From contig JAQGDQ010000028.1 in the NCBI GenBank assembly GCA_030141605.1, positions 193,501 through 257,500 of the forward strand: 64,000 nt of DNA, written 5' to 3'. The translations under genes and the position numbers were made by a program. Origin of the DNA: Tubiluchus corallicola (lineage: Eukaryota > Priapulida > Priapulimorpha > Priapulimorphida > Tubiluchidae). This document shows, piece by piece, positions 1 through 41,700 of this stretch; the stretch's first letter is position 1, and each line of letters opens with the position of its first letter. The notes beneath the pieces were generated by a model. That model was given only the letters and a program-made list of their open reading frames with translations, made no database searches and had not been told where the DNA came from.

Positions 1-1767
1 CTGAAAACTTTTACCGCTTACTTAATTGATTAATAGTGCTTTATTAACCTTTAACTTTTCTTACGCCTATAATGTTTTATGTAATTACAGACATGGCCTA
101 TATTGCAAATCTTGCAAATTTAGAAATGTCCTGTACAGTTATTTGGCTTTGCTAAGGCCTTTTAAACATAATTAAATAGTACTTTACACTATTACCTGTT
201 AGAGGGCTAGGATAAAGTACTAAATTTCAGTTTACGTCATCTGGGACTAATAAATGTAGACTACACATTTGCTTTGGGATGATATAATCTATAGCAACTG
301 TCAAAGCAGTGTGTTAGAATAATTACTTGTTTAGGAGTACGGCCATGCCATCTATAGGCTACTTTGACAATTTTTTGCAGTCATTTTCTTGATTTTTGCC
401 TTAGAGACAAAGATAAAGTCGGGCTTGAATATTTTTATCTATTTCAATTTAATTTTTGTTAATTTTTCTATAAATGGAGCTGTATCTAAATTGTAAAACA
501 CTGAAGTTGCAAATTATCCGATATTTCCATTAACCATATTGGCAGATGCAGCACAGTCGTTAAATGTTGGTTTTCAAATGAAATTTTGGTGTTGTTCAAA
601 TTATTTGTGGTTCAACTTTAACAGTTTCTTTAAGTTTCAGTACAAACTCAAAATTATTGAAACTATTTTATTAGAAAATTTAGCTGTCTGTTGTATGGCA
701 TGGCCGTGTTCTCGCACCCACCAAACTATGTCTCTCTGTACTGCGTTACTAAACATTTCTGTACATCTTACTAAATACTCAAATAAATCTTACCTGTTTT
801 GTTTATCGGCTTGCGTTTTGCTTATTTTTTGCCTTATGTTTTTAGTCTTTTCGTTTGGTTGTGTCTGTTTGGTGGGGTAAGCGATACTGCACTAATGCCA
901 TCTGACGTGTGTGCTTTGTGTGAGTTTTGCATTTCTGTGGTTGCCTGGTGGAAACATTGACCCCGTCCAGTGCACTAAACACTAACTAAACAAACCTAAT
1001 TTGCGGTAACACTAGAGAAAACACAAGCTAATATATGAGATTCCTAATAGCAGGAGTACAAGTAGCTTTAAAGTAGGACTACAGGACTACAGTACCATGT
1101 TGAACATAATTTGAAGCAAACTTTGTGATATTATTTAACTCTATCACAGAAATAATGTGCAGCAACTATGTCTTGCAACAAAGAATAAAACCGCAAATTG
1201 TCTGTTACTGTTGCAAGCTATGTGCTGTCACTCGTATGGATGCGTGACAGAATTTTCAAATTCATCTTCTTGTTTTCCATAGAAACTGAAGTATAAATAT
1301 TGCCTTTAATGAAAAAGTGGTTACTTTAACAATGTGCTCTAACCAATTTTAGACATTTAAGACTATATTTCGCGTACCAGAATTAATTTACAGTTTATAT
1401 GTAACAGAACTAAAGATTCCCAGAAATATTCCCAAAACTAACGTAAATGACATTCACACAATGAATCAGATTTTAAAATGGAAGATCTATATTTTGTTTA
1501 TAAACAATTAAAGAGCATCCAATTTTAGATATTTACAGTATCCTATGTTCTTCTTTTGGACTATAAATTTCTCGTGACAGTTTATTTCTATTAGGACTAA
1601 ATCACTCCCAGACCTAACATAAGTACATTCGCACATTACTTACAATGAATCAGATTTTGAAATGGAAGATCTATATTTTGTTTATGAACAATTTAAGAGC
1701 AATGTATTCAAAACTTATCTGAGACTGAAAATCACTCAACACAACAATTTTATCACATTTATCACAG
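1..1767. other. Upstream stretch without a supported exon
   Basis: This AT-rich sequence must be intron of the mosaic gene at least at its right end, because the acceptor at 1766-1767 opens in mid-codon. I looked for an exon carrying the first two EGF cysteines and ending with two bases of a codon and found none. The reading frame at 539-880 is Cys- and Phe-rich with no domain likeness and I do not support it as a gene. A diverged tandem duplication lies at 1341-1702. Confidence 0.5.
1341..1702. repeat. Diverged tandem duplication, about 177-bp period
   Basis: The stretch from CCAATTTTAGACATTTA (1341) recurs from 1518 (CCAATTTTAGATATTTA). Both copies end with the block AATGAATCAGATTTT followed by AATGGAAGATCTATATTTTG. 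Copies differ by many substitutions and small gaps, so the duplication is old. Confidence 0.7.
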
Positions 1768-31138
<29,371 letters not shown>

Positions 31139-31567
31139 CAGTCAAACAGATGACAAGCTCATTTTCTTCAACCATTCCACGTTTAATTGAAGTGCAGCTA
31201 TCGTAAACTTAAAAAAACGGCTATAAGAGAGTGAGGAGAATAAGAGGCTGAGGACAGGAAGTGAATTAAGAGCATGGCATGATTTAGGTGAAATTTATAC
31301 GACATTTGTCAGTTGGCAAGTGAATATGACTTCCAAAAAATTGCAAATCATTTGTTTATTGTGATGGCACAATGTATTGCTACAAGTGGGATTTTTCAAC
31401 AAGCGACGAGCTCTGTTTTCCTCATAAGACATGTTATAGTGCTTCACTTTATTGTCAATGATTTTGTGACAATCACTTCTTATGGGACAGATGTATTTCA
31501 TTGCTCTGTTTGTAGCATAATTATTGTTTTTATTGTTCCACAGAAGTGTTAACGATAACATAAGGTC

Positions 31568-31662
31568 AATAAAAAAATTTGTCAGTCAGTATGTAAGAAC
31601 AGTCTGTGCAAAGTAAAAGTGTTGTAACAGTTCGACTGCGAAAGAATGATAAGCAAAATAAA
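31568..31662 (+). terminator. Poly(A) signals of the mosaic gene
   Basis: AATAAA occurs at 31568-31573 and 31657-31662, 430-520 bases after the stop. Both are candidate cleavage signals; no transcript evidence is available. Confidence 0.5.
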
Positions 31663-34600
31663 GGCTCGATTGGTTTTTGTAGTTTTTCTTTTATCATAAC
31701 ATTTTTATTGACCATTTGTGTGCTTTTATGTTTGTGAAGATTTATCAGATGATGGTTTAAGTTAGTTATGATTGAAGGAGTGCTATCAGCTAATTTTGTG
31801 CAGTTTTTAGCTGCTGAAAACTCGATATTTGTTTTATTACTGAATTTTTATTGATTTTTGTTTAAAACACAAAGGACTACACGAATAATTGGTACAGTTG
31901 TGGTGCATTTTGAAACCCATACCTACATAATGTAAAATTGACAAACCCATGATTTTTATTGTACTTACTTATAACTCATTAACTATTAAGATAGCTTGAG
32001 TGACATATTTAAAGTAATGTAGTCATAAAGAAGTCTAGTCGTCTACCTCACATATTTTAGTATTTTGCATCTCATGTTTGTCATTTGTGAATGTAAACAT
32101 TTGAATGGTAAACCAGAAATTATTTATCTTTTACTTTTATAAAACTGTCTGCTCAATTACTATCATTATTGAACACACTAGTACATTTATTGTCTGTGTC
32201 AATTGTCTTTGTAATACTTGCAATGTATGAGAATTTTAACTGGCGGAAACATTTCATCTTTATTGCCATAGCTAAAACGATTTATCTTGCAAGTACTGGT
32301 ATTATTTTTTCCGTGCCTTGTATATTATTTGCTTGCTTTGCTTTTACTATCTTTTTTTCACTTTAAATCCTATTGTGTGACTCACTTACGCTGCTTTCAT
32401 TGTGTTAGTTTATCAAACTGACTTACGTGAAAGAACTCTTAAAATAAGTGGGCATTCGTTTTATTGTACATATGTGAAAGTGTTATAGATATCAGCTTAA
32501 GGACTGTTTATTGTAGTATTTTTTAGTAGCAAATGATGGCTAGTACAACTTCAAACTATTTCTTGTTTCAAGTTTTTGTCATTCTTGTGTTTACAATTTT
32601 TATCAAAGCATGCATTATTTGTGTTACAATTGCTCACATAAATATAAAAACACCATATAAGATATTAAAGTTCCTGCTAAGATGTGTCAGTATTTATTCA
32701 TATGTGGAAGAATAATAATGTTTTGTAGAGTATCACGTCTATTATTTAACTTTCAATATCATTATTCACAAATATTTAAGTAGCAGACAATGCTTGCAAA
32801 CTATCACCCATTTTAGACAGCTTTTTTTCTGTCAAGATTGTACATTTTTCAAATTTAATTATATACATAACTATCTCATACTTGCTTAGATTAGTTATGT
32901 ATGGCAGAAATATACGCATTGTTGATAACCTGCTGTATGATTATGCTAAGAAAAAATTCATTGGATTTTATATCTGTCCATTTCTAGGCTAGTCACCTAG
33001 GAACTGGCTTGCTGGCGAGTCAGTTCAACATCTATGGTCTAGTGCTAGTGACTTGGCAATATTTTTGTAGTCAGTATCTTGTCTGAGCAGACCATTGTAG
33101 CTGGTTTACATGATCTGCCCAGCCAATTATTTACAGTATTTTTTTACCTAATAACAGAAGTAGTTTCAATATTTAGAACAATTTAATTATTTATTTAATT
33201 ATTGATAGCAATGCGCAGTTAATGCCGCAACAGTATTAATCATATTCGTTTGCAGTTTGGTTTAGCATAACAAAAGTAAAATAGTTAATTTAAATTATTT
33301 TTGAGCTGTAACTTTGGTGTCAACTAGTACTGCACGGTGCAGCTTTTTAAATAAAACTTTCATGCATTTACTTCACTTATAGCTTGTAAACTTCATTCAC
33401 TGTTTTGCATATTAAGATTTGTGACACTGACATGTGTTCAAGTGTTTAAATACTAATCCCATTAATTTAACTCTTGACTTGGTTATATTTCAAACCTGGA
33501 TTGACATTCTCAAAATAAGCATTGTTTTTCACCCCACTATTATTAGTCAGGTTTTAATGTCAAAAACTGTCTTAATGGCAAACCATAACTGATACAGAAG
33601 TTCTTCCACTTCTTAAGTGAAATGACTCGATGTGAAAGAGCCTTTAGATAGTCATTACATTAATGTTCTATTTAGTCTATTGCCATTGCATTAGAACATG
33701 CTGTAATATTAAATTGTGGAAAACTTAAATTTTTCCACTCACTACAGAGTTGTTTTTGTTAGTTTATACATGCGAGTAAAAATAACTAAGTCCAACATTT
33801 AGCAATAGTATTTTATCCTACCCCTAACAGTTTGTGGTTATTCACATTTATTAGAGAGATACGTGTGTATGGTGGCATTATGTTTGTTGTAGCTCAATTA
33901 CCTATGAAAAGAATAGAACTTTAATCATATTAACTCAACATCTGCAGATTTTCTGTTTTATTTGCACAAAGTGGTTTCTAATTGAGATTCTTTTTGATTA
34001 AAACCGAATGCATTGAAATGTTTACACAATTACACCCAACTTGTTATGGGGTAGAATTTTTTCTGCACTTTGACATTCCAGCTGGTATCCAGCATCCAGG
34101 TCTACTCAATAAGATGTTGCGACAGGATTGGAGCCTGGTTCACTGTCAAAGATGTTAAAAATGCAGGCGGAATTCATAATCTACCTAAGGAATTCCTTGG
34201 CATAGAATTCCTATGGTAAAAACCTGCTCTTACCATAAGGATGTCACAATACTAACAAGGTGTAAAAAAGGTCTTTTTAGCTATTCTGAAATAAGATAAA
34301 TTCAATAATAATAAAAAAATTTAGGATCATGAAAGGTCAATCTTACATTGGTGCAAATTCTACCTTAAGCACCTCTGATGCAAAAGTTATCATAGCTGTC
34401 TGGAATGCAAAAGGATTGGGGCTCGACTTACAGTGAAGTGCAACAAAATTTTTCAAACTTTCTAATTTAGTATTGCTTTACTGCATTTATATGATTAAGG
34501 AACACTATTAGACTATGAGAACATTGAAATTTTGCAATATCCGTGTATTGTAATCATGATGTGTAAAACGAATTCACAGTGTGGCAAACAGAGAATAACA

Positions 34601-36754
34601 ACTATAGTCAATAACAGTCTAGCAGATATCAATGCTTTTCTCTAATAGATGTCTGCTGTTAAATTCATCATACTACATCGTGCAATATAAAATAATTTTT
34701 ACAAAACCACCAATTCAAGCAACACCAAATATGTGAACAGGAGTAACACCAGCTCATATAAAATAATGCGAAATGTTCAAAAATTACAAAAAATACTGCT
34801 TACTCACTGTATGATCACAATGGCACCGTAAGGTATTTCCTTCAGGAATGTATATAAAATTGTTACACGAAATAGAAACGCATGTAACTTATGCAGATCA
34901 CTAATAGTTCTAGACAAAAAACAGTACTGATTATCTAAACCTAAGCATTACACCCAACATTTATCATAGTAAGACTTAATATTTCCCTTTTGTTGCAATC
35001 CAGTATACCTATTAGTCTTCAGCATTAAATTATAAGCACACATTTCATAATTGAGAAATTCCGAAAGGATACAAAGTCGGCATTTATTATGAAGTCACTG
35101 CCGCATTCGTAACAAAGGAAACATCTTAATGACCATGAATCTGAATCATAAAACAGACTCCCAATACAGAACAGAGAAGTAAAGAAGCACAAGGGTTCAG
35201 CACATCACAATGTATTAGGCTTTCCAGAAAATCACATAGCAAATGATGACAAAAACTACAAAATGACATCTTGTGATTTTCTCGGCTTGTACTGAAACAT
35301 GCTATATTTTAAAAGTGTCTTTATTTGTGGAATTCCTTCACTGTGGTATATTTTTTGCTACATACCAACTTATCAAGGTGTCAATGTCAATTTTGTTGAA
35401 CTTGATCAGGCAGTGTCAAATTCAATCAGGTATTAGTCAAATTGACCAACTTGATGAGGTTAAAGTTAAATTTAAACCCAATTTAAATCTCAAATTTGAT
35501 CAAAATGTCACATTTAATAAACTTTTTGTCAAATTTTGTGAAGTTTGTGACTTCTCTGTTAAATTCGACTGTATTAAAATTATAGTTAGCACAGAAATTT
35601 ACAATTCTAAATACAGCTACTTCAATTAAAGTCAGTGACCTGCCAACACAGAATGCTAACAAAATTGTCCACATGAAGAATAAATGCAAAAATGGGGATT
35701 ATGCAACCTAAGTACATAAAAGGGAAATGAAATTAAATTGGGATTATATCTTGAACTCAAATTTCGTCTTCTTACATTTAATATACAAAATAACAATTTG
35801 ACTACGGTATTTTGTTCTAGTGTATAATAAATTCTATTATTGGCAGCTATTCCAGCTAAGTACTTGGGGCTGCAGTAACCCACTAAACTATCCAGTTCTA
35901 ACTTTTTGCAGTACTCTATATCACATTAACTTGCGTCACAAAATATGCAAACACAACTGCTAGAACGTACATATCAAATATCAAAAAATACAAAAAATAA
36001 CTAACATATTTGTAGGCACTTCAGTGCTGAAATAGGCCCTGTACATGTAAACATCATTTTAACAATTAAAGTATCAAAAATATATAAGTTGCATACATCA
36101 GTAAATGACTTCTCCAATATACTTATACATAAGCAGCTTACAAAAATACATTGTAGTCGATAGTTGCAAACAGCATAATTGTATAATTTCATCAAAAATA
36201 TGCCACAAAATTTCCAAAACTTTAGTCACAAGAAATATAGTAGTATTAACAATAGCAACATGATCTAATATATGATATTGGATAACGATTATGATCATAG
36301 CAATAACCCAGTGATGTACGTTATGTTAAAACTACTCCCTGGTTAGCTCAAAAACAATGCTGTATATTAGATGCCCGTGGTTCAAATCCAGATCGAACGT
36401 AAGATTTTCATTAATTTTTTTCACCATTATCTCAGAATATCAGATTGCACATCGTTGAGGTCTTCAGTTAAAGTCTGTTCTGTGGAATGGGGGTAAAAAA
36501 AGGTGTGACATTCAAACACTGCCTATCAAACTTTGCAAAGGTAAACAACTGCTACGGAAAATAACTACAATTTTAAGCATAAACGAAAAAACCTTCTAAG
36601 AAACCTGGCTGCAAGTAATAAATATTTTCCTGAGCAATTGTTTTTCATCAATTGTATTCTTGAGGTACTTGTATTAGTCACATGATAATGATAATTGATT
36701 TAATTGTTAAACTTTTGTAATCACTGTCTACCTTAATATGAGTCTTCTTAATTT
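31663..36754. other. 5-kb intergenic region without supported genes
   Basis: AT-rich sequence between the end of the mosaic gene and the 3' end of the Cdk4/6 gene. Reading frames here are short and lack domain likeness. The stretch 35375-35560 repeats TCAAATT-like words and looks low-complexity. A tRNA-like fragment at about 36332-36403 is listed separately. Confidence 0.55.
36332..36403 (+). other. tRNA-like fragment (possible SINE promoter or tRNA pseudogene)
   Basis: The sequence TGGTTAGCTCAA is followed 40 bases later by GGTTCAAATCC, resembling a degenerate A box and a near-perfect B box of RNA polymerase III. The stems do not pair well enough for a functional tRNA. A tRNA-derived SINE head is the most economical reading. 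Confidence 0.25.
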
Positions 36755-36760
36755 TTTATT
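36755..36760 (-). terminator. Poly(A) signal of the Cdk4/6 gene
   Basis: TTTATT on the plus strand (AATAAA on the minus strand), 48 bases beyond the stop codon. A short 3' UTR is implied. Confidence 0.45.
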
Positions 36761-36807
36761 TTTCGGTCTGCTGAAAATGAGCACTGTGTCTCTTTTAAAT
36801 CTCGGAA

Positions 36808-37773
36808 TTATGACGAATCATCACTAAAATATTTATGCCTCAATGCTTTCAGTGCGCTTATTCTAGCAGTATGTTTATAAGTTAGTAACTTTTCCAGTAA
36901 ATCTTTTCCATCGGGGCAAATATCTGGTACAAGACTTTCTAGCGGTACAACTTTGAAATGATGCTGTTGAGAGCAAAATGCCTCGTGAGGTATTCCAACA
37001 TTTTGAGGCCAGTCTTCAGCAGGTGGTAGGTCGATCACTTCAAAAATTTTAAACAGCTGATTTGGCTCAGAAGTTCCCTCAAAGAGCGGTTTTCTTCGAT
37101 AAAGTTCAGCGAAGATACAACCACAGCTCCACAAGTCTACGGATGTTGCATAACTCTGCTGGAGGAGGACCTCTGGTGCACGATACCAAAGTGTGACGAC
37201 TACATTTGTGAGGAGCATGGTGAAGTGATAAACCCGAGCAAGTCCAAGGTCGGCGATCTTCAATTGGTTTTCAGCAGTTATTAGAATGTTCTGCGGCTTC
37301 AGGTCTCGATGAACTATTCTGTGCGAGTGCAGAAAATCCACACCCGTCAACAACTGATGCATCAAATCTCGAATTCGGTCATGACCGAGTCCAGAATCGA
37401 CGTGCTGTTTGAGGTACCTCTCAAGGTCCTGCTCGATGTACTCAAACACAATAGAAACGCGCATTTCGTTTTCGTAGAACCGATCGTGACAGACATCAAA
37501 GCATTGCACAATGTTTCTGTGTTCAAATCGATCCAGCTGTTTTAGGAGGGCAATTTCTCTTATAATGTTCATTGGCATGCCTTGTTCGGACATAGGAATG
37601 CGAATCTGTTTGATAGCGACTAAACGTTCATTGTTACGGGTATCTTTGGCTTTGTAAACCGTTCCATAAGCTCCCGTACCGATTCTTTCAAGAAGTTTGT
37701 ATGCACTCCTCCCTTCTGGTTGCGCTGTTGCTTGCTGAGTGGTAGTAGTTTTTGTGCACATGTTTCCATCCAT
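36808..37773 (-). CDS. Cdk4/6: Cyclin-dependent kinase 4/6, intronless
   Basis: A single exon encodes 321 residues from ATG at 37773. The protein is a D-type-cyclin-dependent kinase that would drive G1/S entry by phosphorylating Rb-family proteins. Visible features: glycine loop GTGAYG (32-37), ATP Lys55, C-helix PMNIIRE with Glu73, catalytic HRDLKPQN (155-162), activation Thr189 (equal to Thr172 of CDK4) and VVVTLWYRAPEVLLQ. VVVTLWYRAPE and the wording FLHSHRIVHRDLKPQNIL point to CDK4/6 rather than CDK1, 2, 5 or 10. The DFG motif reads DLG (codon CTT), which is unusual. A TTG nine bases upstream is in frame but ATG is preferred. It is head-to-head with the phosphatase gene, and all other genes here have many introns, so an old retrocopy is possible. 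A minus-strand AATAAA lies 48 bases after the stop. Confidence 0.93.
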   Translation of the reverse strand: MDGNMCTKTTTTQQATAQPEGRSAYKLLERIGTGAYGTVYKAKDTRNNERLVAIKQIRIPMSEQGMPMNIIREIALLKQLDRFEHRNIVQCFDVCHDRFYENEMRVSIVFEYIEQDLERYLKQHVDSGLGHDRIRDLMHQLLTGVDFLHSHRIVHRDLKPQNILITAENQLKIADLGLARVYHFTMLLTNVVVTLWYRAPEVLLQQSYATSVDLWSCGCIFAELYRRKPLFEGTSEPNQLFKIFEVIDLPPAEDWPQNVGIPHEAFCSQQHHFKVVPLESLVPDICPDGKDLLEKLLTYKHTARISALKALRHKYFSDDSS

Positions 37774-38706
37774 GTCTGCCAAGCAATTAGCTGCACATCA
37801 CAGATGTAGCATAGAATTCACGCAAACTAACTGTCCCTCTGCCCTCTGTTATGAAACTGTGTCATGTTCTGCAAGGTCTAACTAGCCAAAATTCTAAAAA
37901 AAAAACAATTTTTAGTTACTAAGTACTGCATTTGCAAACTTAAATTTTAAAACAAAAAGCAAACTGCATAATTCTGAAAAGATACATCTTGTACACTCTC
38001 AAACTTAAGAAAGTTAAACGCTTCTCACTAGTACAGCCTATAAAATAACAGCAAGATGTAAACGTGCAATCGTACCATCTCAGAAAAAGTTGATATGTAC
38101 TGTTGCTTAAGTAAAAACTACGTGATACTCATGTTTATTGTGGCACTGCATGTTTATGCTGTATAAACTGACTGCACATTTGCAAAAATTACAAAGCATA
38201 CCAGTGCTACTATTCAAATAGAATAAAAACTGCAAAATTATTATATTCACTGCAACCAATTTCTCTGCTTTACATTCACACTGCTTCGGAAAACAACGAA
38301 AAGAACGTACGAATACACGCTTGTCGCATGCTTTGTCCTCTCCACCCCCGCAGGGCAGCAGAGCCACCTGTTTGAAGGGTTCATGCAAAGGTCAGCGGTT
38401 TGGAAATTTAACAGACTTCAGTCCAGATGGCAGCACGTAGTTTCATTTATTTGTTGACAGAGGAATACCAGTCGTCACTTTGAGGAGTTTTTATTTTAAT
38501 GTTCATCGTAAAACTTCTACTTTTTCTGTATTTTTAAATTTTACACTTACAGTACGCCGCCAAAGATGACAGTTCGCGAATCATAGAAGTGTTTATATGA
38601 TTGTTTGACGTGAATTATTGACTCTTCAAATCCAAAAAACTGCAAACAGAAAATCTACACCTTTTAAATTTAGACTAATTGAGTTAGTCTGAAGGGCGTT
38701 TAAGAC
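37774..38706. promoter_or_regulatory. Shared divergent promoter region of Cdk4/6 and the acid phosphatase
   Basis: Only 933 bases separate the two start codons, which point away from each other. The middle (about 38270-38400) is richer in G, C and CpG than the surroundings, as expected of a bidirectional promoter. No TATA box is placed convincingly. A 93-codon minus-strand frame at 38107-38388 lacks any domain and is not supported as a gene. Confidence 0.45.
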
Positions 38707-41700
38707 ATGTTGTATCACTTGTATAGTTGTTTGTTTCTACCTGTTTTAGCTGGGCACGTACTGAGGTATGAACCAAAAAGTCAAATTAGCCAACCTGAAC
38801 AAGTTAGAATTGCCTTCGGAAGTAAGTTGCCTACCAGTTCCTAATAACAATTTTAAGATGTAGTTTATTCTTCACTATCGTAAGCTTTGAATTTCTTGCG
38901 TGCTAAATTTCTAGCATGTGCCAGTAGGTTTCTTTATATCGTTTATAGAAAAGTTCATTTTTGTATTAACGAAATATGAAACAATCACATGGTTTGCTGG
39001 TTGCCAATGTTCATCTTAAGTCTTTTCGCCACAAAAAGTTCAATTAAAGTGGCTGTACATTTAGTATTCCAATGTGTCTTTGGATTTGCATTCAGAAAGT
39101 TTGTTTTCTAGTTAAACTTAAATTACTGGTTAGGAATTAAATCATGCTGTGTGATGAGCCACGATGAGATGAGCCACTGAACCATCCAAGGTATCTGAGC
39201 CATATTTGAAACAGTTCAGAGCGAGAATCAAAGCAGCTCACCCATCCACCCACTGACCAACGTCAGCAATATTATTAGCTTTGCTTACCAAGGACGACAG
39301 TGAGACCTCTAAACAATACATCAAACATTGTTACTTTTTCACAGCAAGTGCTTGAATAGCAGTTATTATCATGCTGTGTAAATGTTAGGTTTATCTTCCC
39401 AAATCACATCAGACAAATTTATAATAAATTGGTAGAGGTGCTACAGTGTTTGTATTATTTTGCCTTCTAACTTGTGTTAAGGCATCGAAGGAAGCAAAAG
39501 AAGGACCAGAGCTTTCTGGTATTTGAACTCGTTCAGGTGAGTATGCTGCCTAGTCTGAATCACAAGGTTGATCTTAGGCTAATGTCAGGTAAATTTGTAT
39601 AAATTTTGAAATATGATTCTTAATTGTTTTTGTTGTTAATTAATATTTAGGTAATGCCTCATCTGATGTGACTATAACATGGACAACTTTTGACAAAACT
39701 AGAAACACTCTCGTGCAATATGGGACATCACTGAAGAATCTTAGCTACATTGCCAAAGGACGTTTCAGTACCTTTGTAGATGGTGGTTTTGAACAACGAA
39801 AGGAATACATTCACAGAGTTTATTTGACAAACTTAAAGCCAAACACTAGATACTGTAAGTTATACAAGTTTATTAAAGTTTTTAAGTTTTTGCTCAAATC
39901 TGTCAGAACTCATTAGCTGATTAGTACATGAAATATCTCAGAGTGAAATAAACAAAAAGAAAAATATAAACTCATAATGCAGGTCCATAACTTTACATTC
40001 AAATTAATTCATGAACTACACAACAGTGCTAAAGTGCTTCTAAAAGAGTCTGCTGTACTAACAGGGGTGACTTGATCTCCAGACCAAGGTAAACTCTATC
40101 TGTTAGAACTGCTGTACTAACAGGGGTGACTTGATCTCCACACCAAGGTAAACTCTATCTGTTAGAACTGCTGTACTAACAGGGGTGACTTGATCTCCAC
40201 ACCAAGGTAAACTCTATCTGTTAGAACTGCTGTACTAACAGGGGTGACTTGATCTCCACACCAAGGTAAACTCTATCTGTTAGAACTGCTGTACTAACAA
40301 GGGTGACTTGATCTCCAGACCAAGGTAAACTCTATCTGTTAGAACTGCTGTACTAACAGGGGTGACTTGATCTCCACACCAAGGTAAACTCTATCTGTTA
40401 GAACTGCTGTACTAACAGGGGTGACTTGATCTCCACACCAAGGTAAACTCTATCTGTTAGAACTGCTGTACTAACAGGGGTGACTTGATCTCCACACCAA
40501 GGTAAACTCTATCTGTTAGAACTGCTATACTAACAGGGGTGACTTGATCTCCACACCAAGGTAAACTCTATCTGTTAGAACTGCTGTACTAACAGGGGTG
40601 ACTTGATCTCCACACCAAGGTAAACTCTATCTGTTAGAACTGCTGTACTAACAGGGGTGACTTGATCTCCACACCAAGGTAAACTCTATCTGTTAGAACT
40701 GCTGTACTAACAGGGGTGACTTGATCTCCACACCAAGGTATACTCTATCTGTTAGTACTGCTGTACTAACAGGGGTGACTTGATCTCCAGACCAAGGTAA
40801 ACTCTATCTGTTAAAAGTTCTCTTGACACTTTTAAAGCTAAACCTACAAAGTCATTGTTGCACTCTACTAAGTTCCAGTCTCCATTTCAGAACGACATAG
40901 TATCTTATGTATATTAAGTATTCACCATGCATGTATGAAAGTACCATATATTTAATTGGTGGCTTGTTAATTAGGTTTACTCCTTTTTAATTGATTATTG
41001 CTGTATTTTAGCAGAAAAATTTGTCTTTGGACTTCACAAAGTCCATTTGTCATTTTTAAAATTCGTGGTGTTTTAATTAATTTTATTGTACATAAGTGTA
41101 CCTAATTGTTTTTATTTCTACTTTTTATTATTATAGCATAATGTTTGTATATGTTTTAAACATTTGTCAATAAACTATTTAAATGAATTGAATTAAATTG
41201 AATTGAGACTGCTGACCAATTTGGACCAGTAAGTTTGGATCAGTTGTTTTTTACAAGGGCAAACAAAGTTTGGTCAACTGCAGTATTTGACTCAGCTGCT
41301 GTGACCCATTCTTGCACTAAATGGAACTTGAGATGCTAATATTTCAGACATTATACATGAGTTAGGCTTGTAATATTTTCTGAAACACTAATAGTAATTA
41401 CTTAATTCTTAATATAGGTAATTTCTTAGCCAACTATTCTTAATCATCTTCAGTGTTTGATGATAATCTATAGTACATTACATTGCATTTGATAACGTAT
41501 AATGTATTATTTCATTTACTTAATTCATTTAATAAGTATATTTAATGATAAATTCATTAAAATTTTTATCCGACAGATTATCGTTGCGGTGGGATTGATG
41601 GCTGGACGAAAATGTTCAATTTTTATACAGTCCCCGTGGGAACGGATTGGCCACTGCGATTTGCTGTTATTGGTGATATGGGATATGAGAATGCAGAAAC

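Noticed and set aside
539-880. Open frame of 113 codons ending in a Phe/Cys-rich hydrophobic stretch
   Set aside because: No true ATG at its start (begins TTG), no domain, AT-rich composition; the hydrophobic run comes from T-rich DNA.
32169-32715. Two hydrophobic frames (65 and 60 codons)
   Set aside because: T-rich DNA gives Phe, Leu and Ile by chance; no splice or domain support.
35273-35629. 118-codon frame with repeated Val-Lys-Phe
   Set aside because: Produced by low-complexity TCAAATT-like repeats.
38107-38388. Minus-strand 93-codon frame upstream of Cdk4/6
   Set aside because: No domain likeness; falls in the divergent promoter and possible 5' UTR.
40052-40817. Regular repeat that could be mistaken for a CRISPR array
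   Set aside because: The units are contiguous and near-identical with no variable spacers, and the setting is an animal intron.
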